A stretch of 64,000 bases of DNA from Phymatolithon calcareum (lineage: Eukaryota; Rhodophyta; Florideophyceae; Hapalidiales), in assembly GCA_977006965.1 (NCBI GenBank), contig OZ345381.1, positions 1,302,001 to 1,366,000 on the forward strand, written 5' to 3'. Of the stretch, positions 11,178 through 21,129 are shown piece by piece. Both the position numbers and the translations under genes were made by a program. Below the pieces are notes generated by a model, which searched no databases, was not told the origin of the DNA, and saw only the letters and a program-made list of their open reading frames with translations. Position 1 is the first letter of the stretch. Every line of letters begins with the position of its first letter.

Positions 11178-12416
11178 ATGCAGTGCTTCGCGGTGGCCGT
11201 GGCGGGCGGGCACGGCACGGCAGGCGCCCGTAGGACACGCGTCCGCAAAGCCCGTCCATCGGCACCCTTGACACAGCCGCGAAAGAAGGCCTCGCGCGCT
11301 CGTCTAGCACCGGCACCTCCGAAGGCCCCGTCGGAAAATAAGGCACCACCACCATCACCTCCTCTCCCGCTCCAGACACCACCCAATGCGCCGACGGTGC
11401 GTGCGGCGAAGAAAACGCGGCGACGTCGTGCGCGCACTGTGACCCAGAACTCCAACCGCTCGTTTGCAGTGTACATGGATGAAATCTCGCAGACAGACCT
11501 GCTAGAACATCGCGAGGTCGCGTCGTTGGCAGGGGAAATCCGTGCCGGTGTAGTAGTGGAAGACGCGCAACGTGAACTGACAGCTAAACTGCGTCGACGC
11601 CCGTCACTCCCAGAGTTGGCGACGCGACTCGGATGGTCACCAGAAACTGTCCGCAATACCCTGCTGAAGGGCACGGCGGCGAAGAATAAACTGGTGGCGG
11701 CAAATCTTCGCCTTGTTACCAGCGTCACGCGCAAGATCAAATCGTCGAAGACGAGCTCTGGCGGTCTCGCTCTGGAGGATATGATTCAGGAAGGTTCAGT
11801 CGGGCTGATGCGTGCCGCGGAGAAGTTTGATGCTAGTCGCGGATACAAGTTCTCCACTTATGCAACATGGTGGATTCGGGCGTCCGTTTTTCGCGCCATC
11901 AGTTCGCAGAGCCGCAGTATACGTGTGCCCAGCACTGTCATCGACGAGTACTCACGCATCAAGAAAGAGTATGTGCGGCAGAGTCAGGCCGGTCAGTTTG
12001 AGCCTTCCGAGAGGGATGTGGCAGCTGCATTGGGTATCACAACTGCGAAACTACGGTTTGTCATCCAGGTCGTGACGCAAACACCTGCCAGTCTAGATCT
12101 AGCGGTTGGTGTGGGTACCGGAGCTCAGAGTTCACTCGTGGAATTGGTAAAGGGTGATGACAATGTGGAGGAACGAATGGTCGAGCAAATGCAGCGTGTG
12201 GAGCTCGATAAGGCGCTCATGAAGGCATTGAAGCCCATGGAAAGAGCGGCAGTGCGCTTGCGATTCGGCTTGGATGATGGCATTCCAAGGACTCTTCGCG
12301 AGATTGGCGGTATGCTTGGGTTGTCGAAAGAGAGAGTTCGACAACTTTCTTTCCGCGCACTTGCCAAGCTGAATACACCAGAAATGCGAAAGACTCTAAC
12401 CGATTACCTTGACTGA
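11178..12416 (+). CDS. plastid RNA polymerase sigma-70 factor, nuclear-encoded
   Basis: A sigma-70 factor for the plastid-encoded bacterial-type RNA polymerase, about 412 residues. The frame opens with GTG at 11163; the first ATG, at 11178, is taken as the start. Residues 1 to about 90 are rich in Arg, Ala, Pro and Ser and nearly free of acidic residues, as expected for a plastid transit peptide. Region 1.2 covers about 95-150 (SFAVYMDEISQTDLL). Region 2 covers about 165-255, with KFSTYATWWIRASVFRAI in 2.3-2.4. Region 3 lies around 260-310, and region 4 holds the helix-turn-helix TLREIGGMLGLSKERVRQLS (about 371-390). The length is short for a plant SIG but usual for cyanobacterial group-2 type factors. 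It is convergent with folC. A bacterial contaminant is unlikely because of the N-terminal extension and eukaryotic neighbours. Confidence 0.93.
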   Translation: MQCFAVAVAGGHGTAGARRTRVRKARPSAPLTQPRKKASRARLAPAPPKAPSENKAPPPSPPLPLQTPPNAPTVRAAKKTRRRRARTVTQNSNRSFAVYMDEISQTDLLEHREVASLAGEIRAGVVVEDAQRELTAKLRRRPSLPELATRLGWSPETVRNTLLKGTAAKNKLVAANLRLVTSVTRKIKSSKTSSGGLALEDMIQEGSVGLMRAAEKFDASRGYKFSTYATWWIRASVFRAISSQSRSIRVPSTVIDEYSRIKKEYVRQSQAGQFEPSERDVAAALGITTAKLRFVIQVVTQTPASLDLAVGVGTGAQSSLVELVKGDDNVEERMVEQMQRVELDKALMKALKPMERAAVRLRFGLDDGIPRTLREIGGMLGLSKERVRQLSFRALAKLNTPEMRKTLTDYLD

Positions 12417-12635
12417 ATGTAGGGCACAATTTTGGGGGAAAGTTTATCGTCGACTTGACCGAGACGTACTATTTTTTTTGACTTTTGTAAGATACCGGAC
12501 ATCTAGGACCAGAGGGAATGGGAAACACGGGGACCAGCAAAATCGCGAACCTCAGAGAGTACAGCTTACGTTGCAAAATTTGCACAAGACTAAACTCTAA
12601 TACAAGAACCAAAATGGTCGCGAAATAACTGTCTC

Positions 12636-13979
12636 CTATCTACTCCTCAAGATCGCCTCGTCGCTTCTAGCGTCGTCCATAGCATCAACAGCTCCAGCCA
12701 TCTCCCTGAGTAGTCGCCGCACTCTCCCCGCAAGATGCAGTGACCCGACAACAACAACTCGGCGTCTGTCCAATTCCTGTTGAGCCGCGATGCGCACTGC
12801 TTCTTGTACCGCGTTCTCTGGACACTCCACCACACAGACGCGCTCATCATCAAATCCAGTCTCTGTCAGCACGTGACCCAGAGCATCTGGCTTCATGTAC
12901 ACGTCCTCTTTCCCCACAGCAGTCACCATGACCTGTGCGACACCTCCGTCACGCATTTGTTCGCAAATTCCGCGAGCGTCCTTATCCGCACCCACACCCA
13001 GCACTGCAATCGCACCCTCTGCATCCACCTCTTCAAGTACGGCTTGCACGCTGAGTGGCACGTGAGCGCCATCAAGCACAACATCAACACGTCGCTCGCC
13101 GTAATAAACAGTGAACGTCTCTTGTCGTCCAGGCAATCGTCTCAGAGCGCCCCGCGCGTCCGCATCTGACAACACGCCCCCGAGCGGCACCAGCGCTGCA
13201 CGCGCCATCGCCAAATTATGTTCAAACAGCGAGGCCCCTTCGCACATTGGCACGTGCACAATTTCCGCACGCGGTGTTTGGGCCGCAGCCTCAGCGGCAA
13301 AGACATCAGCAAGTGGGTCATCACGATGCATTCCAAGAACGACCGTAGCACCCGGCGCAATAACGCCTGCCTTTTCCAAGGCGATATCCTCTCGCGTCGG
13401 GCCGATAATATCAGCGTGCTCATTCAGCACATTAGTGACAACACAAACCGGTGCACGCAGCACAGCGGTAGCGTCGCGACGGCCGCCCATACCAACCTCC
13501 ACGACCGCGTGGCGCAACCCGCTTGCCTCGAATTCGGACAGGGCAGCCGCAGTGACGACATCAAACCATGTCGCGTTGGTAATTTCCGGCGACACTGCTC
13601 GTGCATCCAGCGCGCGAGTGAGCGCTGAGGCAAGTGCAGCGTCGCTAATTGGCGACCCGCGCAAGGAAATTCGCTCGTTCACGCGCTCCACGTGCGGGCT
13701 GGAAAATATACCGGTGTGAGCAAGACCCAATCCGGCCGCCACTAACGCGCATACAGTTCCCTTTCCCTTTGAGCCAGTTACGTGCACCGCGCGGAAAGAC
13801 GGTGATGAGAAGCCCAGACGATACAGCAAGGACCGTGCAGGATCTGCGGATACGCGCATTAGACGTGCGGCTCCGCGCACGCGGCCTCGACGCTCCCAAT
13901 CCACTAGCTCATCGAGACGCTCGAGGACTTTGGTGAGATCGGGCGAATAGGCTCCCCCTCGGGAGAAGACGCCCGACAT
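12636..13979 (-). CDS. folC: folylpolyglutamate/dihydrofolate synthase family protein
   Basis: 447 residues from ATG 13979-13977. The family (Mur ligase fold) adds glutamate to dihydropteroate or to folates, using ATP. The P-loop is TGSKGKGTVCALV (about residues 68-80). The next family motifs are GIFSSPHVERVNERI, the VVEVGMGGRRDATAV block, and TNVLNEHADIIGPTREDIA with the catalytic-lysine region ALEKAGVI. The C-terminal domain carries VVLDGAHVPLSVQAV, which matches the family DGAHNP site except for V in place of N. The length is typical of FolC. There is no clear presequence, so the compartment is unknown. Whether it acts as DHFS, FPGS or both cannot be told from sequence alone. Its stop lies 220 bp from the convergent sigma factor stop. 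Confidence 0.92.
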   Translation of the reverse strand: MSGVFSRGGAYSPDLTKVLERLDELVDWERRGRVRGAARLMRVSADPARSLLYRLGFSSPSFRAVHVTGSKGKGTVCALVAAGLGLAHTGIFSSPHVERVNERISLRGSPISDAALASALTRALDARAVSPEITNATWFDVVTAAALSEFEASGLRHAVVEVGMGGRRDATAVLRAPVCVVTNVLNEHADIIGPTREDIALEKAGVIAPGATVVLGMHRDDPLADVFAAEAAAQTPRAEIVHVPMCEGASLFEHNLAMARAALVPLGGVLSDADARGALRRLPGRQETFTVYYGERRVDVVLDGAHVPLSVQAVLEEVDAEGAIAVLGVGADKDARGICEQMRDGGVAQVMVTAVGKEDVYMKPDALGHVLTETGFDDERVCVVECPENAVQEAVRIAAQQELDRRRVVVVGSLHLAGRVRRLLREMAGAVDAMDDARSDEAILRSR

Positions 13980-14807
13980 GGTACAACAGCTCTACATCGT
14001 TCGGAGCTCAACGATGGAAGGGCGTCACGTATCTGGCGCTGGGATATCCAGTGATAGCCCTACGCATAGGGCTATCTCTGGATATCCGGTAAACTTTGGG
14101 GCTCAGGCGTAAATGCGCGCCACTATGGGTGAGAGTATGACATTTCGAGAAGTGAACGCAAAGTTTGTGATCATCTGTGCTTTTCCGAAGACTGAAGCAC
14201 TTGGAAAAGGAGTGGCATCAGGTCGCGATCAAGTCCAAGTACATGGTACCTAACTGAACATAGCGTAGACAAATTAATTAACAGTGAGTCCAGAAGTTTT
14301 TTCATGTTCTAATAAACAAACGCGTGGCTGGGCTCGGCGCACTCAGGCATATATCTCTAAAGCTCCATTTTCTGGTCTTCCATCGCCACGAAATGTCCTT
14401 AGCAAGATTGTAGCACATAATACGAGCAGCTCCTTATTTATTCAAAAAACTCTTACTAGAGAAGGCGGAGATCGACTGTGCTCCTCTTAGTCAATATGCA
14501 TTTAAGCATATTAGCCTCTGGACCACATCTTGTTGGTGCCTGCAGGTTCACACATATCAGAGGAGGGCAATAGGATGTTAGAGAGCATTTATGCAAATGA
14601 TAACATTTTGCACGTCGACATCATGTCAGGCTATGGTATGGTGCGGACAAAAGTCCGGCTGTCCTCAACTCGATAGTTGGAAAGAGATTAAGAATCTGGT
14701 TAAGTAGTCTTCCTTCATGAAAACAAAACAGTGCAACGACAGAAAATATAGACGTACCAGAACCTTCAAACTACTCAAAACGAGCAAAGGCCCAACTTGA
14801 CAACAGA
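13980..14807. other. intergenic region upstream of folC
   Basis: No coding frame is convincing. It contains a strong stem-loop at 14042-14087, listed separately, and otherwise nothing recognisable. Confidence 0.5.
14042..14087. repeat. inverted repeat, 21-nt arms, 4-nt loop
   Basis: Arms at 14042-14062 and 14067-14087 pair almost fully around the loop CGCA; the outer part is GGATATCCAG against CTGGATATCC, itself palindromic. It lies about 60-110 bp upstream of the folC start. It may be a protein-binding palindrome, a 5' UTR hairpin or a tiny fold-back element. Confidence 0.8.
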
Positions 14808-15710
14808 TCAGCTGAGGGACAAGTCATCCCCGTTCGCAATCGTTCCGCTCCGCAAACCACTCCAGCTCTGATGATTCTCCGCCACAATTTTCATAGCAAA
14901 TGCGGCACTTTTCGCCTCCCCGTCATACCCATACTCGTTCTCTCCCTTCCCCTCAGCCGTCTTATACATTCTGAACCAAGTTCGCACAGCGTCTATCTTT
15001 CCGGGCATAAGTTTCTCCACGTCCGCGATATCATTAACCTGATCCGCAATTTCATCCTCGGTATTAATGGCAATAATCTTCCAATCAACCTCCCCCTCAT
15101 CCAACAGCGCAAGACATCCAAGTACCTTGACGGTATACACTGCGCCAAACGGCATGACCTTTGCCCCGATCTCGGTGACATCGAGCGGATCACCGTCACC
15201 GCCAGCCTTCAGTTCCGGAATGATTGAAGTGGGATCCTCCCATGTCTGCGGGATAGCACCGTAATTGACAAGCGATGGACCGTATTGGTAGAAGCGCAGG
15301 GCACCCTTCTTGATGTCCTGTTTAATGGGGGTGCTCGGTTCATCAGTGGCGATTTCCATCTTCGCCTGCGTACCGCGCGGAATCTCATTGACGAAGTTGA
15401 CAACCTGCTTGTTCTTCGCGTCGGGATACAACGGAATATCATGCCAAGGGGATAATGGCATGCCGTTTTGCGTGTAGAACAGGCGGAATTTCTCCGTGTT
15501 TTCAGCGCCCGCGGGCTTAATCGAGATCTCCGCCACGTCGGTTGGGCTCAAGGATGCGTTCCAGTTCGGTCCCACTGCACGACTTCGTCGCAGGGGCGCT
15601 CGAGACGCGAACGCGGGAATGGAACGACGACCGCATAATTGAGAGACACCGAGTGCAGAGGCGCATGACCCCGGGAACGCACTGGGTGCGACGAAAGTGC
15701 AGCGCATCAT
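14808..15710 (-). CDS. soluble inorganic pyrophosphatase, family I, probably plastid-targeted
   Basis: It hydrolyses pyrophosphate to two phosphates with Mg2+, driving biosynthetic reactions. From ATG 15710-15708 it has about 300 residues. In-frame ATGs at 15755 and 15743 are alternatives; the frame itself opens at 15794 with TTG. I chose 15710 because the following residues (MMRCTFVAPSAFPG, then many S/A/R) form a typical transit peptide. The mature domain shows NFVNEIPRGTQAKMEI, RFYQYGPSLVNYGAIPQTWE and the family signature DGDPLDV, followed by IADQVNDIADVEKLMPG and RTWFRMYK. It matches the eukaryotic/plastid family I enzyme, not the membrane H+-PPase. Confidence 0.94.
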   Translation of the reverse strand: MMRCTFVAPSAFPGSCASALGVSQLCGRRSIPAFASRAPLRRSRAVGPNWNASLSPTDVAEISIKPAGAENTEKFRLFYTQNGMPLSPWHDIPLYPDAKNKQVVNFVNEIPRGTQAKMEIATDEPSTPIKQDIKKGALRFYQYGPSLVNYGAIPQTWEDPTSIIPELKAGGDGDPLDVTEIGAKVMPFGAVYTVKVLGCLALLDEGEVDWKIIAINTEDEIADQVNDIADVEKLMPGKIDAVRTWFRMYKTAEGKGENEYGYDGEAKSAAFAMKIVAENHQSWSGLRSGTIANGDDLSLS

Positions 15711-17507
15711 CTTTTGCGGCAAATGGACTTTGCCTAACAACATTGCCCTTTGCATTTGATGAAACGAGATGATCGGAGGTTTTGAGGAAATCAATGGATC
15801 TCGTCTGAGGACCTATTTGGCTTACAGCGCTATTTCTAGAGAACGAGAAATTTTCTTGTCCTCTCGAAATATTGCCTATCATACGCCATGTAACGTTTTC
15901 TCCTGCACCTCTAATAACTTGTGTCGTGTACACGCAAATGAGCAAAAAAGAAGAGAAAAGCATGTTTACATTTACTGTATTGAAAACATTAGAACAAATT
16001 TCTCTTTCACAGCTGGGAATGAAGAAGACGAAATTCAGATCGGCTCAATGATTCAAGATGATATTGATATAGCGATTTCGAGAAAAGAAAAACAATTATT
16101 GAATATCTCTTTTTCAAAAAACATTGTGCAATAGTGAATTGTGTCATTCAAAAGTAGATTCAAGAAGAGAAAAGCAATCATTGCGTTTCTCTTCTTGATG
16201 AATCACTGAGCTGATCTGAACTCTGTCTTTTTAAATGCATTCTCCTTGTCAGCTGTGAAGGAAAAATTGTCCTCATGATATTCCCTATTTCTACAGGCCC
16301 GTTCGATTGGTTTCCGCAACGTGTGCTCTCAGGAAGAAGTGCCTCATGCATCAATCTTTTACAGTACTGTGTATGGTATGTAAACGGTAGGCCATTTATA
16401 CATTCGCAGCACGTATCGTCGTTTAACGCAGCGTTTGCGAGTAAACGAGCATCATGCTCGTGTACAGTAGTGAACGTCGGGTTGTTCCTGAGCCACCCGA
16501 TGGGCCCGAATGTCGTTGAAAAATATGCGAGAACCTTTTTCATTGTCTAGCGCACATTTTTTCTCTTTGGCGTACGAAATGGAAGCGTATTTTCCTCATG
16601 ACAGCAAACTCGTACTCATACAAGTGCTTCCGCCTGTATCACAAAAACAGATCGACAGATTGTCTTAGAATTCCAAAATCCACTTTTCTTCAATCTATGT
16701 CGAAAAACTGGCGCATTGGTGTGGGCTTTTGGGTGTGATTCGTAGGGAAATGATAATCGTCATGAAGCTCGGGCTCGTTTACTCACAAATCGACTCGTAT
16801 CCGATGTCAAGCCTGTTTTTCTACGTGGTTTCGATTGAATGCGCTTTTCTTATCCAAACCAAGTTCAACGATCTGTCCATCCACGCGGATTCGCGAGATG
16901 TTGGACTGCAACGGGCCTTGCTGCTGGTGGAATTACATGCAGTACTGAGTCATGCCATCATTAGCCACCAGTCATAATGCTATGTGGTAATCTTCGTAGA
17001 GGTGAACTACGTAAAGAATAGCTTTGTAGACCTCAACAATGGGGATTGATGTGAGAGTACACCGTTAGGCCAGTCGAGGTGATTGGAACCCCTGAATTCT
17101 AACGAAAATCATAATCAAGGCTCACACTTTACTTGAAATTTTCCTATTTATACTCGAACCTGATATCCCGAACTTTCACAATTGAGCCATTGTTTCTGCA
17201 GAACCGCTGGAACGCAGATTCGAAACTTCAGTCCGACTCTGTCAGACGAGTGCACAACACTGGTTCTCCACTCAGGGAGCAGCCTCTACTAGGGTAGGAG
17301 CTATCCCCTGGGTAGAGAGTTGCTGCTCAACGTCAGCAGTGCTGCTATACCAGGTCTGCAATGCTGCGCAGCTATCATAATAGACACTCCATAAATATAA
17401 ATAAATTTTGAACTATTTTCATCATTCGGAATTTCGTACATCCGCGAACCTTTACAGCGCCGCGAAATCGTCTCCTGGCAGGCTGCACTCACACGCCGAT
17501 CGCAGGC
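15711..17507. other. intergenic region between pyrophosphatase and RAE1
   Basis: Divergent promoters are expected here. Short frames occur on both strands but none resembles a protein family. 15900-16180 is AT-rich. No RNA gene could be recognised. Confidence 0.45.
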
Positions 17508-18662
17508 ATGGCCGCGTTTGTGTCGCCGCCAGGCGGCCAGGCCTACAATCCAAACGGCGCTCACGTCGTCCCAGAACCACCGGATGATACCGTATCGCGA
17601 TTGCGATTCTCGCCGCCAGCAATTGGCGACAACTTTCTGCTCGCGGCGTCATGGAACGGATCTGTTCGCTGCTGGCAAGTTGACACTGCAAGTGGAGTAA
17701 AAGCTGTGGCAATGTCCGACCTCAATGCGCCTATTTTAGACGCATGTTGGGCGGCAGATGGACGCACGGCGTTCTGCGCGGGCGCAAACAATATCGTTAA
17801 GCAATGGGACCTCTCAACTGGCGCCACCAAGCCTGTCGCCGCGCACGACGCGCCCGTCCGCTGCGTGCACGATTGTCCTGCCGTGAATTTTCTCGTCACT
17901 GGCAGTTGGGACAAGAGCGTGAAATACTGGGACGCGCGAGCACCTACGGGCACTCCTGCCGGCTCTGTTGGTGTTGAAGACCGCGTTTACGCGATGGATG
18001 TGCGCGGTCCGCTTATGGTTGTCGGGCTCGCCGATCGCAAAATTGTCGTGTATGACGTGCGCAAGCCGGCAGAGCCTTTCATGAGCAAATTTAGTCAATT
18101 ACGGTATCAAACGCGGTCGCTTGCGACTTTCCCGGACTCTATGGGTTATATTGTTGGATCTATTGAGGGTAAGGCGAGCGTCGACCATGTTCAAGAGCAC
18201 AGTCGGAAGAATGATTTTGTGTTCAGTTGTCACCGCGAGGACCACGGATCCGCGTATGCCGTCAATGCTGTGAGATTCCATCGAGGTGGCGCTTTGGCGA
18301 CTGCCGGGTCGGACGGAAACGTGCAGTTTTGGGACAAGGATCAGAAGAAATCTGTGACTACCATGCCGTTCAAGAAAATGAATGCGCCTATTTCAGATAT
18401 TGATTTCTCTCATGATGGCCATCTCTATGCATACGCCGTAGGATATGACTGGGCACAGGGCAGCACGGGTGGAGCTAACGTGGGTACCGCCATATTTGTG
18501 CAGATGATTCGGGAGGGAGAGTTGGAACTCCAGAGACCGAACGGTGCCCGTAACGATGGCAGGAGCGGCCGTCGTGGAGGGGGAGGACGAGGGAATCGTG
18601 GGGGAAGAGGTAGAGGAGGTGGAAGAGGTAGAGGGCGGGGACGCGGGCAGGCCATGAGATAA
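17508..18662 (+). CDS. RAE1: RAE1/Gle2-like WD40 mRNA export factor with RGG tail
   Basis: 384 residues from ATG 17508. RAE1 (Gle2) binds nucleoporin Nup98 and takes part in mRNA export and mitotic checkpoint control at the nuclear pore. The entry segment PEPPDDTVSRLRFSP and the first blade (LLAASWNGSVRCWQV) are typical. Later blades read NNIVKQWDL, FLVTGSWDKSVKYWD, MVVGLADRKIVVYDV and the characteristic YIVGSIEGKASVDHV, then LATAGSDGNVQFWD. The last about 35 residues (18547-18655) are almost only Gly and Arg with GRG/RGG repeats. Such a tail is not part of the usual RAE1 and resembles RNA-binding RGG boxes. It is convergent with the kinase gene. Confidence 0.93.
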   Translation: MAAFVSPPGGQAYNPNGAHVVPEPPDDTVSRLRFSPPAIGDNFLLAASWNGSVRCWQVDTASGVKAVAMSDLNAPILDACWAADGRTAFCAGANNIVKQWDLSTGATKPVAAHDAPVRCVHDCPAVNFLVTGSWDKSVKYWDARAPTGTPAGSVGVEDRVYAMDVRGPLMVVGLADRKIVVYDVRKPAEPFMSKFSQLRYQTRSLATFPDSMGYIVGSIEGKASVDHVQEHSRKNDFVFSCHREDHGSAYAVNAVRFHRGGALATAGSDGNVQFWDKDQKKSVTTMPFKKMNAPISDIDFSHDGHLYAYAVGYDWAQGSTGGANVGTAIFVQMIREGELELQRPNGARNDGRSGRRGGGGRGNRGGRGRGGGRGRGRGRGQAMR

Positions 18663-19293
18663 AGATTTGTTCTCTAGGTTTCGTTAAGTTTAGATAGACA
18701 AGGACCGCATGGGTGCCCCTCATTGTCCTTCTTGAAGGGGTTCCGTTTAGTCAGCGAACCACTCCGCGTTTCAGTCTGAAAAATGTTTGGATTTTCAATA
18801 TCCGATTGGTTCATCCCCATCGCTGAGTCAATACTGAGTTCGTAATTTGCGAGTTAACGCCTGCAGCTGTGCTCAAGGTCAAACTCGGCCTGGATTGCCC
18901 ACTAATGGATCTTTCGCCTGTCGACATCTCCAATCGACACACCCTCCCCATCTTTCCTATAAACAGAAGGCCGCCCAGGGCACAGTCTCCTGCTCTGCCC
19001 GTCGTGATCATCGATGCTCGAGCAATTCGAAATATTGAAGGGGTATGTTCGCGTTGTAGTTCGTGCCCAAAGATCAGACAAAGCCCTTAATTTACCCACT
19101 TAGATACACAAGATGGAGGCGCAAAAGCACGGGTCTGCTACGTATATTTAGTATTTACTGGGCGCTACCCATGGTAGCAGATTTCATGAATATTATAGAA
19201 CAGGCTGTATACGTAAAAAGAAGGCTGCTCCGTTTCGAAATGGAGCCGACTTTCGCTTCCCAAATATTTCGCTTCGTGTAGTAGTAACAGCAT
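18663..19293. other. convergent 3' intergenic region
   Basis: It lies between the stops of RAE1 (+) and the kinase (-). Only small overlapping frames are present and no family is recognisable. It probably holds the two 3' UTRs. Confidence 0.45.
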
Positions 19294-21129
19294 TCAATGA
19301 ATCGCCTTTGCCCGGTTTTCCCAAGTTTCACGCAATCGCCATTTCTTCTCCGACTTGGCCTCCAGCTTCTCCCAGTCAGCCGCCGTTCGCAATGACGCTG
19401 ACCGGGCATCGCCGCGGAACCTAAGAGCAGGATTACTTCCGAAATTGCTCAGTCTAGTTGGCACGCGGTCCTCCTTCTCAGCTGCCATTACCCGGCTCGG
19501 CATCATTGCCGACGAGCTTTCCGAGCGGAGGAATTGTCTCTTATTCCGACCGCTACGCGAATGAGGTGGAGTCGATGAATCATCTGACGCCGCATCACTT
19601 CTGCGCGCGATAGCACTCCGGCTTGCAAGAGGGCTCGCAAATGGGATCAAGTCGTACTTTTTGCATAACTCTTCTGTACTTGACCTAGACAGGACTGTCG
19701 AGCTATTACTGATCCGCGACGTGGGTAGTGGCGGTTCAACAGGGACGCGGTTTTTGCCGGGACTGATGTCCACACCGCCGATATTCGATTGGAAACGACG
19801 ACCGCCGCAAGATGGTATCATGTGCATATGACAGTGCCCACGAGCCATACGAAGCATTGCACGAACGGCAATTGCTGCAGAACGTAGTTTGGAGTACTCT
19901 GTGGACAAATAACGTTGTTCCTTGCTCTCATGGGCAAGATCATGCAGACCGCCCGTGAACCATGCATGCTCCATCACCGTCACCGCAGTAAGTCGTTTCC
20001 TTCTGTCGAGGTTGAGCAGGGCTCGGATAAGCGAGCGAGCTTCCGGGGACACATGTGAGAAGTACTCTTCCGGAAATTCATATCTGCCAGTGCGCACGCG
20101 ACGGAGTATTTCAGGGGTTGATTCTCCGTCGAAAGGAAGTTCCAAGCTGAGAATGTTGTACAACATCACCCCGGCCGCCCACATGTCGATTTCCGTACCG
20201 AACACAATTTGTCGCTGTGCATCGGGACCGTTTACCATGGTGGAGGCCTCCGGGGCAAGAAATTCGGGGGTTCCCACAACCTTATGAACGACATCGGGGT
20301 CGTCGAGCTCGCACACAAGACTGAGATCTGAGAGCTTTGCAGTTTCAGCCCACCGCGACTCTTCCGCGAAATCGAGGAGAATGTTTTCTGGTTTCACGTT
20401 TCGATGCACAATGCCACGGGAATGAAGGTGCCGAAGTGCGTCGAAAAGGCGATCCATAATGATGCGTGCCTCATATTCTGCTACAGGAGCGTTCATTTTC
20501 GCAAGACGACGTGAGAGCGTCCCACCGCCCATGAACTCCATAACGACAAACAAGTCGTATGGTGACTCAAAAATATCAAGTGTTTGTACGATGGTGGGAT
20601 GTTGAACCGTCATTCGAATAGCAACTTCTTTCTCTGCGAATATTAGTTCTGTGGGTCTCGACGATTCCCTACTCATGACTTTGACAGCGGTATGCACACC
20701 AGTGGCGATGTCGAATGCAAAAATTACTTCTGATGCACGTCCCTTACCCAATTGACGATGAGCGACAATCTTGTAGAAGTCGTCAATGCGACGATTTGCA
20801 AACTCAAATGCTGCGCGACAAGCACGCAGTTCGGCGTCTGTGTGCCATTGAATGATGACGCGATAACCATTTACACGGATTTGTACCTCGCGTTTTTGCG
20901 GAATGGGAAGCAGAGTGGCGCCAGCAACACAGGCCGAGAACAGGGGGGTGCGAGAGTGATCATCTTCAAATATCTCCAGCATGCAGGCGCGCAGTACGAT
21001 GTAACGGTGTGAGAAGCGAGATAGCATGTTCCATTTCGCGTTTGCGAAACCGGACACGCTGCGAATGGGACCTGCCAGCACTGCGAGCGGCTGCTTTCCT
21101 TGCACTGGGATGCTCGAATGAGGTACCAT
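19294..21129 (-). CDS. PH domain - protein kinase (CAMK-like), catalytic loop altered
   Basis: About 611 residues from ATG 21129-21127 (the frame opens with GTG at 21174). A PH-like domain covers about residues 33-117 (KWNMLSRFSHRYIVLRA). A Ser/Thr kinase domain covers about 120-400: glycine loop LGKGRASEV, lysine in TAVKVM, glutamate in FAEKEVAIRM, then IVHRNVKPENILL, LSDLSLVCEL, GTPEFLAPE, DMWAAGVMLYNIL and the final RKRLTAVTVMEHAWF. The HRD aspartate is replaced by Asn, and DFG reads DLS with the metal-binding Asp kept. This points to a weak kinase or pseudokinase that may act as a scaffold, recruited to membranes through PH. The C-terminal about 200 residues are basic, Ser-rich and probably disordered. 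The substrate is unknown. Confidence 0.9.
   Translation of the reverse strand: MVPHSSIPVQGKQPLAVLAGPIRSVSGFANAKWNMLSRFSHRYIVLRACMLEIFEDDHSRTPLFSACVAGATLLPIPQKREVQIRVNGYRVIIQWHTDAELRACRAAFEFANRRIDDFYKIVAHRQLGKGRASEVIFAFDIATGVHTAVKVMSRESSRPTELIFAEKEVAIRMTVQHPTIVQTLDIFESPYDLFVVMEFMGGGTLSRRLAKMNAPVAEYEARIIMDRLFDALRHLHSRGIVHRNVKPENILLDFAEESRWAETAKLSDLSLVCELDDPDVVHKVVGTPEFLAPEASTMVNGPDAQRQIVFGTEIDMWAAGVMLYNILSLELPFDGESTPEILRRVRTGRYEFPEEYFSHVSPEARSLIRALLNLDRRKRLTAVTVMEHAWFTGGLHDLAHESKEQRYLSTEYSKLRSAAIAVRAMLRMARGHCHMHMIPSCGGRRFQSNIGGVDISPGKNRVPVEPPLPTSRISNSSTVLSRSSTEELCKKYDLIPFASPLASRSAIARRSDAASDDSSTPPHSRSGRNKRQFLRSESSSAMMPSRVMAAEKEDRVPTRLSNFGSNPALRFRGDARSASLRTAADWEKLEAKSEKKWRLRETWENRAKAIH

Noticed and set aside
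17190-17330. Possible tRNA (GATTCGAAAC B-box-like sequence)
   Set aside because: No cloverleaf could be folded around it by eye.
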